From NCBI RefSeq assembly GCF_001865065.1, contig NZ_MJGN01000016.1, positions 133,314 to 197,313 of the forward strand: a stretch of 64,000 nucleotides of DNA, given 5' to 3'. This document shows positions 9,442 to 17,419 of this stretch, one piece after another. Position numbers and translations under genes: made by a program. A model generated the notes under the pieces. It had not been told where the DNA came from and made no database searches. It saw only the letters and a list, made by a program, of their open reading frames with translations. Position 1 is the stretch's first letter; each line of letters opens with the position of its first letter. The DNA is from Curtobacterium sp. MCBA15_008. Lineage in GTDB: Bacteria; Actinomycetota; Actinomycetes; Actinomycetales; Microbacteriaceae.

Positions 9442-10896
9442 ATGGAAGTCCTGTTCGCGCTCGGAGCCGTCCCGCTGATCATCGGCGGGATCATCGTCCT
9501 GGCGATCATCGCGCTGATCTACGCGAAGGTCGTGTACCGGAACGCGGGTGCCGACGAAGCACTCATCATCACGGGCAAGCGCTCACGCAAGGTCAAGAAC
9601 TCGGACGGCACCGAGACGGTCGAGTCCGGCATCAAGGTCGTGCTCGGCGCCGGCGTGCTCGTCCGACCGTTCTTCGAGAAGGTCGCGAAGCTCTCGCTGA
9701 GCTCCCGGGCGATCGACATCAACGTCAACGCGCAGGACTCCCGCGGCGTCACGATCGACGTCGAGGCAGTCGCCCTCGTCAAGGTCGGCGAGACCGACGC
9801 CTCCATCCGGGCAGCCGCGCAGCGGTTCCTCGGGCAGGAGAAGAAGATCGACGACTTCGCGCGCGAGGTCCTGTCGGGTTCGCTCCGCGCCTCGATCGGC
9901 GCGACCGACGTCTCCACGATCATCCGCAACCGCGACCAGCTCACCGTCGCCGTGCTCGACGTCGCGAAGGACGCCCTGCACAGCCAGGGGCTCGACGTCG
10001 ACTCGTTCGAGATCAAGGGCATCTCGGACCGCAACGAGTACATCAGCGACCTCGGTCGTGCCGAGCGTGCGCGTGTCCGGCTCGAGGCCGAGAACGCCGA
10101 GGCCCAGGCCGACCGCGAAGCGCGCGAGGCTCGGGCGACCGCCGACCAGGCCATCGCCGAGGCGGAGAACACACTCGCCATCCGACGGGCAGCGCTGCAG
10201 CTCGATGCCGACCGTGCATCGGCCGAGGCCGCGGCGGCGGGTCCGCTCGCCCAGGCCCGTGCCGCCCAGGGCGTCGTCGAGCAGGAGCAGCTGACCGCGC
10301 AGAAGCGTGCCGAACTCCGTCGCGCCGAGCTCGAGTCCGAGGTCAGCGCCGTCGCCGAGGCGCAGGCGCGGAAGACCCGCGTCGAGGCCGAAGCGGCCGC
10401 TGCTGCCCAGGTCGAGACGGCCCGTGCCCAGGCCGAGGCCCGGCGGATCTCCGCCGAGGCGATCGCCGCCGAGGCGAAGGCCGAGTCCGAGGCCCGCAAG
10501 CTCGCCGCCGACGCATCGCGTGCCGAGGGTGAAGCGGCCGCCGACGCGATCCGCGCCAAGGGTCAGGCCGAGGCCGACGCGACGAAGGCGCAGGCCGACG
10601 CCCTCGCCCAGCACTCCGACGCCGTCCTCCGGGTCAAGGCGATCGAGACGCTGCCGAGCATCGCCCGCGAGCTCGCGGCCCCGATGGGCAACATCGACAA
10701 GCTCACGGTGGTGTCGTCCGACGGCGCCGGTGCCCTGTCGAAGAGCGTCGTCAGTCAGTTCAGCGAGGTCGACGCGCTGCTCGGCACGACGGCCGGCTTC
10801 ACCCTGAGCGACATCGTGAAGAGCACCACGACCGGGCAGGCCGCTGCCCGCGCCGTCGTGCGGGAGCAGGCGCAGGAGCCGCTCGCCGCCGAGTAG
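9442..10896 (+). CDS. Flotillin-like SPFH/band 7 membrane protein
   Basis: 484 residues. A single N-terminal helix (about residues 5-30) is followed by the SPFH domain (about 35-200, with DEALIITGKR and SRAIDINVNAQDSRGVTIDVEAVALVKVGE), then a very long Ala/Glu/Arg-rich coiled coil (about 210-405) with repeated AEAxA heptads, and a C-terminal domain with RELAAPMGNIDKLTVVS, the flotillin tail. Flotillins scaffold membrane microdomains and affect secretion and envelope stress. The ATG at 9442 has a GGAGGGGGAG site right before it; upstream GTGs lack one. It is monocistronic and convergent with the next gene. Confidence 0.92.
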   Translation: MEVLFALGAVPLIIGGIIVLAIIALIYAKVVYRNAGADEALIITGKRSRKVKNSDGTETVESGIKVVLGAGVLVRPFFEKVAKLSLSSRAIDINVNAQDSRGVTIDVEAVALVKVGETDASIRAAAQRFLGQEKKIDDFAREVLSGSLRASIGATDVSTIIRNRDQLTVAVLDVAKDALHSQGLDVDSFEIKGISDRNEYISDLGRAERARVRLEAENAEAQADREAREARATADQAIAEAENTLAIRRAALQLDADRASAEAAAAGPLAQARAAQGVVEQEQLTAQKRAELRRAELESEVSAVAEAQARKTRVEAEAAAAAQVETARAQAEARRISAEAIAAEAKAESEARKLAADASRAEGEAAADAIRAKGQAEADATKAQADALAQHSDAVLRVKAIETLPSIARELAAPMGNIDKLTVVSSDGAGALSKSVVSQFSEVDALLGTTAGFTLSDIVKSTTTGQAAARAVVREQAQEPLAAE

Positions 10897-10926
10897 GGGC
10901 GGTGCCCGATGCGGGCGCGGCGGGGC

Positions 10927-11409
10927 TCAGGCCTCGTCGCGCCCGTCGTCGTTCCGGCGCTCGCGCTGCTGGCCACCGGCGTCCTCGCGCTGGCCGCCGT
11001 GGTCCTCGCGCTCGTCGACGCCGTCGTGCTGGTGACCGGCATCGTGCTGGTGACGGGCGTCGTGTTCGGCGTCGTCACGCTGCTGCGACAGCCGCTGCTG
11101 CCAGACGACGCTGCGTGCGGCGCCCTCGAGGATGTCGTCGACGCTCCGTCCGGACTGGGCGGCGAGCGCCCCGCTCAGGCCCGCGGTGAGCGTCCCACCA
11201 GCGGCGGCCAGCCGTTCGACGACCTCCTCCTGCCGGTCGGTCAACGGTTCGTCGATCATCTCGTCGATGGTGTCGCGGATGTTCTGCTCGCTCGCGTCCA
11301 GGGCCGCCTCGTCGCCCGAGTGCAGTGCTGCTGCCTCGCCGACGACGACCAGTCCGAGTCGTGCGGCGTCGTCCTCGGGACGTGGGGTGCTGCCGTGCTC
11401 GTCAGTCAT
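10927..11409 (-). CDS. Acidic protein with His/Asp/Gln-rich tail
   Basis: 160 residues, unrecognised family. Residues 1-110 look folded and helical (for example IRDTIDEMIDEPLTDRQEEVVERL), while the C-terminal 50 are low complexity with HDARHQHDAGHQHDG, a pattern able to chelate metal ions. The acidic, Gln/Asp-rich end suggests a cytoplasmic or peripheral protein without signal peptide. A TACGGT box 7 bases before the ATG suggests a leaderless message. It converges on the flotillin gene with only 30 bases between. Confidence 0.7.
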   Translation of the reverse strand: MTDEHGSTPRPEDDAARLGLVVVGEAAALHSGDEAALDASEQNIRDTIDEMIDEPLTDRQEEVVERLAAAGGTLTAGLSGALAAQSGRSVDDILEGAARSVVWQQRLSQQRDDAEHDARHQHDAGHQHDGVDEREDHGGQREDAGGQQRERRNDDGRDEA

Positions 11410-11480
11410 GCGGAGGACCGTACGCTCCCGGGGGTCGCGCTTCCTGGATCGATGGGGTACCGCGGCCGACGGTGACCCGT

Positions 11481-12167
11481 TCAGACCGGAGCGTGCCGGC
11501 CGCGGTGACCGATCCGCAAGAGGATCGCCGACGTCGGTACCTCGTCGTCGGACGAGCGCCCGACGACCACGATCCCGCCCCGGTCGGCCGCGGCCTCGAG
11601 CGCGTGGAGGACGACGACCCCCGATGCCGGGTCGAGCTCGCTCGTCGGGTCGTCGAGCACCGTGACACCGGCATCGACCGCGAGCGCCCGAGCGAGTGCG
11701 ACGCGCTGCTGCTGCCCGCCGGAGAGCTGCTCGGCGAGGTTGGTGCGGACCGCCGGCGGTACCCCGACGGCGTCGAGGGCCTCCGTGATGCGGTCGTCCC
11801 GGTCAGGGCGTCCCCGCTCCGCGCGACGGCGGGACGGCGCGTGCGCGAGCAGGCCGAGTGCGACGTTCTCGGTCGCGGTCAGGGCTCCGAGCAGATCGTG
11901 GTCCCGCGTCAGGAGCGCGAGCGGTGGCCGTCCGGCGGCGAGGTCCTCGATCCGGACCGAGCCCGTGCTCCTGGCGCGTGCCGACCGATCGAGCGGGGGC
12001 GCGTCCGGGTCGAGCGCGGCGACGACGGCCGAGAGCACCGCGGACACCTCGGCGCCGTCCTCCCCGGTCACGACCACGACCGCGCCTGCGTCGACCCGGC
12101 CGTCCACCGCGAAGACCTCACGGTCGCCGAACCCGACCGTGAACCGTTCGAACACCAGTGCCGTCAC
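11481..12167 (-). CDS. ABC transporter NBD with degenerate Walker A
   Basis: 228-residue nucleotide-binding subunit. The signature AEQLSGGQQQRVALARALA is perfect, but the Walker A region reads VTGEDGAEVSAVL and lacks the P-loop Gly-Lys-Ser/Thr, the catalytic Glu after Walker B is Asp (VTVLDDPTSELD), and the switch His is replaced (VGRSSDDE). It can therefore offer an intact LSGGQ to a partner but should not hydrolyse ATP at its own site. Its start overlaps the stop of the upstream NBD gene by ATGA, so the two are translationally coupled and probably form a heterodimer serving the giant FtsX permease. Confidence 0.88.
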   Translation of the reverse strand: MTALVFERFTVGFGDREVFAVDGRVDAGAVVVVTGEDGAEVSAVLSAVVAALDPDAPPLDRSARARSTGSVRIEDLAAGRPPLALLTRDHDLLGALTATENVALGLLAHAPSRRRAERGRPDRDDRITEALDAVGVPPAVRTNLAEQLSGGQQQRVALARALAVDAGVTVLDDPTSELDPASGVVVLHALEAAADRGGIVVVGRSSDDEVPTSAILLRIGHRGRHAPV

Positions 12168-13033
12168 GCCGTCGCCTCCTCGTCCGCCCGTCGGATGCGC
12201 AGGCCGCCCGCGCCGTCCGGCTCGACCGTGACGAGTGCACCGGTCGGCCAGTCGCCCCGGAGGTGCTGGGGGATCGGCACGGAACCGTCGGCCGCGACGA
12301 CGGCGCGGCGCCCCGACCCGGAGTCCTCCTCGCCGACCCGGCCGTCGCGGAGGTGGATCATCCGCTGCATCCGGCGGGCGACGGCCTCGTCGTGGGTGAC
12401 GAGCAGGACCGCGATCCCCTCCCGCTCCGTCTCGGCGACGAGCAGGTCGAGCAGGGCATCCCGCGCGGCGGTGTCGAGGCGGCTCGTCGGCTCGTCGGCG
12501 AGCAGCAGCCGTGGGCGGGACGCCAGCGCCACCGCCAGTGCCGTGGTCTGCCGGTGCGACGCGGACAGCTCGGCGACGGGACGGCCGTCGTCGGGGACCC
12601 CGCCGGCTGCCAGCACACGCTCGCCGAGTGCGCTGTCGCGGCCGGGGATCCCACGGACCGTCCAGGCGACGTTGGCGCGGGCCGACTCGTGGCCGATGAG
12701 GTTGACGTCGGCGCCCTGCAGCATGAGTCCGAGGACGTCACGCCGCAGCCGGTCGAGGTCGCGCCGGTCGGCGGTGCCGAGGTCCTGCGCGCCGATGGTC
12801 ACCGTGCCGGCACTCGGTCGCATCAGGCCGGCGGCGATCGACAGCAGGGTCGACTTGCCCGAACCGGACGGGCCGAGCAGGGCGACGCGCTGCCCGGGCG
12901 GCACCGTCAGGTCGACGCCGCGCAGGGCGGCCACGTCGACCTCGGCCTCCCGGTACACGTGCACGAGGCCCGAGGCGCGGAACGCCGGGAGGGACCCGTC
13001 GTCCGCGACGGGCGTGGAGCGCGATGGCGTCAC
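12164..13033 (-). CDS. ABC transporter NBD with degenerate signature motif
   Basis: 289-residue nucleotide-binding subunit of the MacB/LolD type. Walker A (LLGPSGSGKSTLLSI), Q-loop (LMLQGADVN), Walker B with Glu (LLLADEPTSRLD) and H-loop (LLVTHDEAV) are intact, while the signature is LSASHRQTTALAVAL in place of LSGGQ. It carries an extra C-terminal domain (about residues 235-289). Both ends overlap neighbours by ATGA: its start the permease stop, its stop the start of the second NBD. This subunit supplies the working ATP-binding elements while the partner supplies LSGGQ. Confidence 0.92.
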   Translation of the reverse strand: MTPSRSTPVADDGSLPAFRASGLVHVYREAEVDVAALRGVDLTVPPGQRVALLGPSGSGKSTLLSIAAGLMRPSAGTVTIGAQDLGTADRRDLDRLRRDVLGLMLQGADVNLIGHESARANVAWTVRGIPGRDSALGERVLAAGGVPDDGRPVAELSASHRQTTALAVALASRPRLLLADEPTSRLDTAARDALLDLLVAETEREGIAVLLVTHDEAVARRMQRMIHLRDGRVGEEDSGSGRRAVVAADGSVPIPQHLRGDWPTGALVTVEPDGAGGLRIRRADEEATA

Positions 13034-16000
13034 GGTGCGGGCCTCCCGTCTCGCGGGCGCCGGTGCTCCGCTCCGTCGCCGGTGCCGCGCGGTCGGCCGG
13101 AACCGTCCGCGCCGACGGCGGCGACCCCGGCGGAGACGGCGAGCAGCACGAGCATCGTCACCGCCGTGACCGCGAGCACGGTGAGCGGCCCCACGGGCAC
13201 TCCGAGGGGCGGGACGGCCTCGGCGCGCAGCGGGAGCCGCGCGGCGGTCACCACCGTGGCGATCGTCCCCGCCACCGCGCCGAGCAGGACGGCGGCCGCG
13301 GCGGGGAGGAACGTCTCGCGGAGCACGGCTCGACGCACGGCGCTGCGCGGGAACCCGCTCGTCCGGAGCACGTCCACGTCGTCACGACGGCGACGCGCTC
13401 CGATCGCACCGACCCCGGCGACGACGAGCAGGACGAGCACGAGGGCCGCGCCGGCGGTCGGGACGCCGACCAGTGCCCCGAGCACCGGGGCACTCCGCTC
13501 GGCCCGGCGTTCGGCGTCCGCGAGGGTGTGCCGGCCCGTCACGGTCACGCCGTTCCGGGCGAGGGCGGCCGTGACGCGCCGCTCGGCCCCGGGTGCGACC
13601 CACACCTCGTGGTCCGTGCCCGTGCCGACCGGGTTCGAAACGTGGCCGGCCGAGGTCAGGTCGACCAGGGCGCCGTCGGCGAGCACCCGCGGGAGCGCCG
13701 GCGCCGTCCCGACCACGCGCAGCACGATCGACTCACCGTTGAGCCCGATGCCGACCGTGGCGTCGGGAACGCCCGCGAACGGTTGCGTGACCGTCGCGGC
13801 ACCGATGACGGTCGGGAGGGGCTCGGCGCCGTCCCGCGGGGTGATGCTCGGTGTCCCGGAACCCGTCGGGTCGACCCACGAGACGCGGAGGCCGTCGCGG
13901 CGGTCCCCGAGGGTGGCGGTCGGGCCGCCGTCCGGCAGCGGGTTCTCGCCGAGGCGGCTCCGCCAGCGGTCCGCGTGGAGCCAGGCGGCGCCGACCGACC
14001 GCGCCGTCGTGCCGTCCCCGACCGTGACGTCGGTGATCGTCGCCCCGAGTCCGTAGGGTGCGCTGGTGGTCGCGCTGGTCTCGAGGCCGAGCCAGACGAG
14101 TCGGCAGCCGTCGGTGCAGGGGAGGGCGCCGCGGGCACTCGTCAGCGTGCCGTCCCGCGGTGCGCCGAGGACGACCCGGTGCCAGCCGTCGGTCGCCTGC
14201 ACGACGGCGACGACGTCCACGTCGGCGGGGTCTGCGGGGGCGACGGTCTTCGCCGCCTCGCCGTCGGGTGCGCCGACCTCGCGGAGCGTCACGGCGAGCT
14301 GCGTCCCGGTCAGGCGGAGCGACCGGCCACCCGTCGGACGGAGTTCGCGTTGGAGGGCGGCCGTGCTGCGCCCGCTCCAGGTCGGGTCCCACGCGCTGAC
14401 GGCGGCGAGGCGTGTGGAGTCGAGGGCGATCAGCCGTCCGACGCCGACCCCCCTGGACGTCGCCTGCACCGCCATCGCCGACCGCCCGCCGGGATCGGCG
14501 TCGCGCACGGCCTGCACGAAGGGCGTGTCCTCGGCCACCCGCACGTCGAGGACGGTCGCCGCGCCGAGGGTCGCGGCCGCGCGGTCGTCGGCGAGGCGGA
14601 CTGCCAGGACGGCCGTCTGCGTCGACGACACCGCGAGCGCGACGCCGAGGACGACCATGACTGCGGTCGTCAGCACCGACGGCGTCCGCGCGATCCGACG
14701 CACCACGAGCAGTTCGGTGAGGGAACGCGCCGGGCGGTCGGCCCGGCGACGGACCACGGCGACCCCGACTCGCAGTCCGACGATCGCCAGCAGGACGGCG
14801 ATGAGCGACGGCGCGAGGAGCGCGATGCTCGGACCGGTGACCTCCGTCTCGGTCGCGACGGCCGCGAGTCCGACGACCGCGGCGATCACGGCCACCGCCT
14901 GCACGACCGCGCCCGCGCGGGACAGGGTCCGCGGCTCGGTGACACGCCGGAGCAGGTCGACGAGCGGCACCCGTGACGCGCGGGCGCTCGCGACGACGAG
15001 GGCGACGAGCGACCCGGCTAACGCCGCGGCGAGGGCGAGCAGGACGGGCGCGCGGAGCGGTTCGAGGGCCGGGGCCCCCGCGCCGAGCAGCACCGGCGCG
15101 CAGAGTGCGGCGAGGCCCAGACCGGCAGCCGCGCCGGCGACGGCGCCGACGACCGTCGCGAGCACGGGCTCGAGCAGGACCGCGGCGAACCGACGTCGCG
15201 CCGGCAGCCCACGCAGCCGGGCGAGTCCCCACTCCGCCGCGCGCGCCTGCCCGATGCGGCCGGCGACGACCCCCTGGGCGAACCACGCCAGCACGACCGC
15301 CTGCAGTGCCGTCACGGCGACGATCGTCGTCGCGGCGTCGTTCCCGTCCGCCACCCGGTCGACGAGGTCGTCGATCCGTTCCTGCACCGACACCGACGAC
15401 TGTGCGCTGCTCTCGGTCAGCGTGCCGTCCCGAGCGGCTGCGACGTCGCGCACCACCGCGGGCACGTCGTCGAGGCGGAGCCCGTGCCGGAGGGTCTTGA
15501 CCGACCACATCGTCCCGGTGATCGACAGGTCGTCGAACCCGGCGAGGGACATCACCAGGTCGGGGCCGCCGGTGCCGCCGCTGCCGAACAGCTTGCCGGG
15601 CGCGCTCGCGATCCGGCCGACGCGGCTCGTTGCGTCGTAGGTGCCGACCACCCGCACGCGGACGGACTGCTCGGGGACGTCGAGCACGGAGAGCGGCAGC
15701 ACCGCCCCGGTCGCGATCCCGGAGCCTGCCGGGGCGAGCACCTCGTCGGAACCGGACGGACACCGCCCGTCGACGAGGCCGAGGGACGCGCAGTCGTCGG
15801 AGAGCCCGGCGAGCTGGGTGTACCGCACGTCGGCGTCGGCCGGATCGGACGGCGCTCGGTAGGAGACGAGGGCCTTCGACTCGGCGACGACGACTTCTCC
15901 GTGCCAGAGGCGGCTCTCCGTCGCTGCGGAAGTGGTCGTGACGACCGCTCCCTGGGCCTCGCTGAGCTTCTGGTACTCGATCTCGGCCGAGGCTGCGATC

Positions 16001-16185
16001 GACGTGCCGCGCACCCCGGCGTGGGCGAGCGCATCGTCGAGCGTCGACTGTTCGACGGCGCGGAGGAGCAGGGGCGCGATCACGGACACCACGGTCGCGA
16101 CGAGTGCGAGGAGTGCGAGCACCACGGCGGCCGCGGGGCGGCGACGGACGCTGCGTGCCCAGAACGGAGCCGACCCTCGTCCCAC
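13030..16185 (-). CDS. Giant FtsX-type ABC permease
   Basis: About 1051 residues. One helix near the N-terminus is followed by an extracellular domain of about 240 residues, six helices in the middle (for example LAGSLVALVVASARASRVPL), a second extracellular domain of about 400 residues, and three helices at the C-terminus. This is the layout of two FtsX/MacB units fused into one chain. Such permeases drive mechanotransmission or lipoprotein and peptide export rather than classical transport. I chose GTG 16185, preceded by GAGGGG; GTG 16260 adds 25 residues without a ribosome site. It is the first gene of the three-gene operon, joined by ATGA overlaps. Confidence 0.88.
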   Translation of the reverse strand: MGRGSAPFWARSVRRRPAAAVVLALLALVATVVSVIAPLLLRAVEQSTLDDALAHAGVRGTSIAASAEIEYQKLSEAQGAVVTTTSAATESRLWHGEVVVAESKALVSYRAPSDPADADVRYTQLAGLSDDCASLGLVDGRCPSGSDEVLAPAGSGIATGAVLPLSVLDVPEQSVRVRVVGTYDATSRVGRIASAPGKLFGSGGTGGPDLVMSLAGFDDLSITGTMWSVKTLRHGLRLDDVPAVVRDVAAARDGTLTESSAQSSVSVQERIDDLVDRVADGNDAATTIVAVTALQAVVLAWFAQGVVAGRIGQARAAEWGLARLRGLPARRRFAAVLLEPVLATVVGAVAGAAAGLGLAALCAPVLLGAGAPALEPLRAPVLLALAAALAGSLVALVVASARASRVPLVDLLRRVTEPRTLSRAGAVVQAVAVIAAVVGLAAVATETEVTGPSIALLAPSLIAVLLAIVGLRVGVAVVRRRADRPARSLTELLVVRRIARTPSVLTTAVMVVLGVALAVSSTQTAVLAVRLADDRAAATLGAATVLDVRVAEDTPFVQAVRDADPGGRSAMAVQATSRGVGVGRLIALDSTRLAAVSAWDPTWSGRSTAALQRELRPTGGRSLRLTGTQLAVTLREVGAPDGEAAKTVAPADPADVDVVAVVQATDGWHRVVLGAPRDGTLTSARGALPCTDGCRLVWLGLETSATTSAPYGLGATITDVTVGDGTTARSVGAAWLHADRWRSRLGENPLPDGGPTATLGDRRDGLRVSWVDPTGSGTPSITPRDGAEPLPTVIGAATVTQPFAGVPDATVGIGLNGESIVLRVVGTAPALPRVLADGALVDLTSAGHVSNPVGTGTDHEVWVAPGAERRVTAALARNGVTVTGRHTLADAERRAERSAPVLGALVGVPTAGAALVLVLLVVAGVGAIGARRRRDDVDVLRTSGFPRSAVRRAVLRETFLPAAAAVLLGAVAGTIATVVTAARLPLRAEAVPPLGVPVGPLTVLAVTAVTMLVLLAVSAGVAAVGADGSGRPRGTGDGAEHRRPRDGRPAP

Positions 16186-16273
16186 CGGCACCCCCTCGCG
16201 CGGTCGGCACCAGCGCCGACGTCGGAAGTCTGGCACACCGGTGTGGCGTGCGGCGGTCACCTGTGCGCGGCGG

Positions 16274-17203
16274 TCAGCGCGTCGTCCACCGGCGGAGGAG
16301 CCACTCCGCCGCTGCCAGTCCCTCGCGTCGCTGGAAGTCCCGGAGCGTCGGCATCTGCGGGATCGCGGGCCGCGCGGCGTTCTCGAAGAAGGTGCCCGCC
16401 AGCCCCGCCAGGACCGCGTCCACGGTCGGCGCGGTCAGCCCGGCGAACACCGGGTGCTCGGCGAGGTGCGCCTCCACGTCGGTCGACTCGCCCCGGACCA
16501 GCACGTCGAGCAGGTAGGCGAGCGGATCGAACCAGTGCGCGCCCACGGCCGCCCACGGCCAGTCGAGCACCCAGACCTGCCCCGCGTGGTCGACGAGCAG
16601 GTTGTCGGCACGGCAGTCCACGTGCACGAGGTGGTCCCCGTCGAGCAGGGCAGCGCTCCCGGCCGCCGTCCGGGCGAAGGCCTGTGCCGCCGCGGCGACG
16701 GGCTGCGGGATCGACGACGGCAGCCCGGTGGCGAGCATCCGGTCCCACGCGTCGAACGCTCCCGCGAGTTCGGCCGCGAGCCGTGGCCGTGCCGCCAGCG
16801 CGCCGGTGGCGACGGGCAACGTGTCGAGCGCGTCGAGCACCGCTCGGATGTCGGTTCCGTCGCGGCTCCCACCCGGATGGCGGCCGTCCACGTCGGAGAG
16901 CACCAGGGCGATCCAGTCGTCGCCGTCGGCGGTGTCCTCGATCGCGGTGAGCAACCGTGGAGCACGGACCGACTGCGGGAGCTGCACCATCACGTCGGCC
17001 TCTCGTCGGTGGAGATCGAAGGCGTCGGCGTTGCGCGATCGGGAGACCGTCTTGACGAACGCCCGGCCGCCGCCCCTGACGACGACCCGATCGGCACTCC
17101 CGGGCGAGTACCCCTCGGCCTGCGACTCGGCCTCGACCACCTCGCCCCCGAGCGCCCCCTCCACCCGACGGCGCAGGGCCGTCGGCAGTTCGTCCCACGT
17201 CAT
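16274..17203 (-). CDS. Aminoglycoside phosphotransferase (APH) family kinase
   Basis: 309 residues. The APH/choline-kinase-like fold is shown by the ATP-binding Lys region (GRAFVKTVS), the catalytic loop HVDCRADNLLVD (Asp and Asn kept) and the metal-binding LDWPWAAVGAHWFDP. Members phosphorylate antibiotics, homoserine, choline or sugars, so the substrate cannot be named. The start ATG 17203 has GGGGCGG before it. It lies 89 bases upstream of the ABC permease on the same strand and is divergent from the MFS gene. Confidence 0.82.
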   Translation of the reverse strand: MTWDELPTALRRRVEGALGGEVVEAESQAEGYSPGSADRVVVRGGGRAFVKTVSRSRNADAFDLHRREADVMVQLPQSVRAPRLLTAIEDTADGDDWIALVLSDVDGRHPGGSRDGTDIRAVLDALDTLPVATGALAARPRLAAELAGAFDAWDRMLATGLPSSIPQPVAAAAQAFARTAAGSAALLDGDHLVHVDCRADNLLVDHAGQVWVLDWPWAAVGAHWFDPLAYLLDVLVRGESTDVEAHLAEHPVFAGLTAPTVDAVLAGLAGTFFENAARPAIPQMPTLRDFQRREGLAAAEWLLRRWTTR

Positions 17204-17259
17204 CCGCCCCACGGGTTCACGGTACCGGGCGGCCCACCCTGAGAAGCCGTTCACGAACG

Positions 17260-17324
17260 TGCGCTCTCGGCAAGTTTGCGTTGTCGGCAAACGTGCTCTG
17301 GGTGTAAAGTTGCATTGTCTGCAA
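17260..17324 (+). promoter_or_regulatory. MFS exporter promoter with TetR-type operators
   Basis: TTGTCG (17281-17286), an 18-base spacer and TGTAAAGT (-10 at 17305-17310) form the promoter. A 19-bp palindrome GTTTGCGTTGTCGGCAAAC (17274-17292) covers the -35, and TTGCATTGTCTGCAA (17310-17324) overlaps the end of the -10. Both share the core TTGCrTTGTCkGCAA and their centres are 34 bases apart. A weaker third site is centred near 17266, 17 bases further up. The likely ligand is the TetR protein encoded at 19553. Confidence 0.8.
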
Positions 17325-17419
17325 GGTTGACCCGCCGTCACCGGCCCGCCAGCACGCTCCGGCGTCCCTCGCGACCACGCACCAGCACGCACTCACCCCT
17401 CGCACCCCTGAAGGACCCC

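Noticed and set aside
10909..11475. Forward frame of 188 codons opposite the His-rich protein
   Set aside because: It looks hydrophobic only because it is antisense to His/Asp/Gln codons; the reverse frame has coherent helices and a -10 box at the standard distance.
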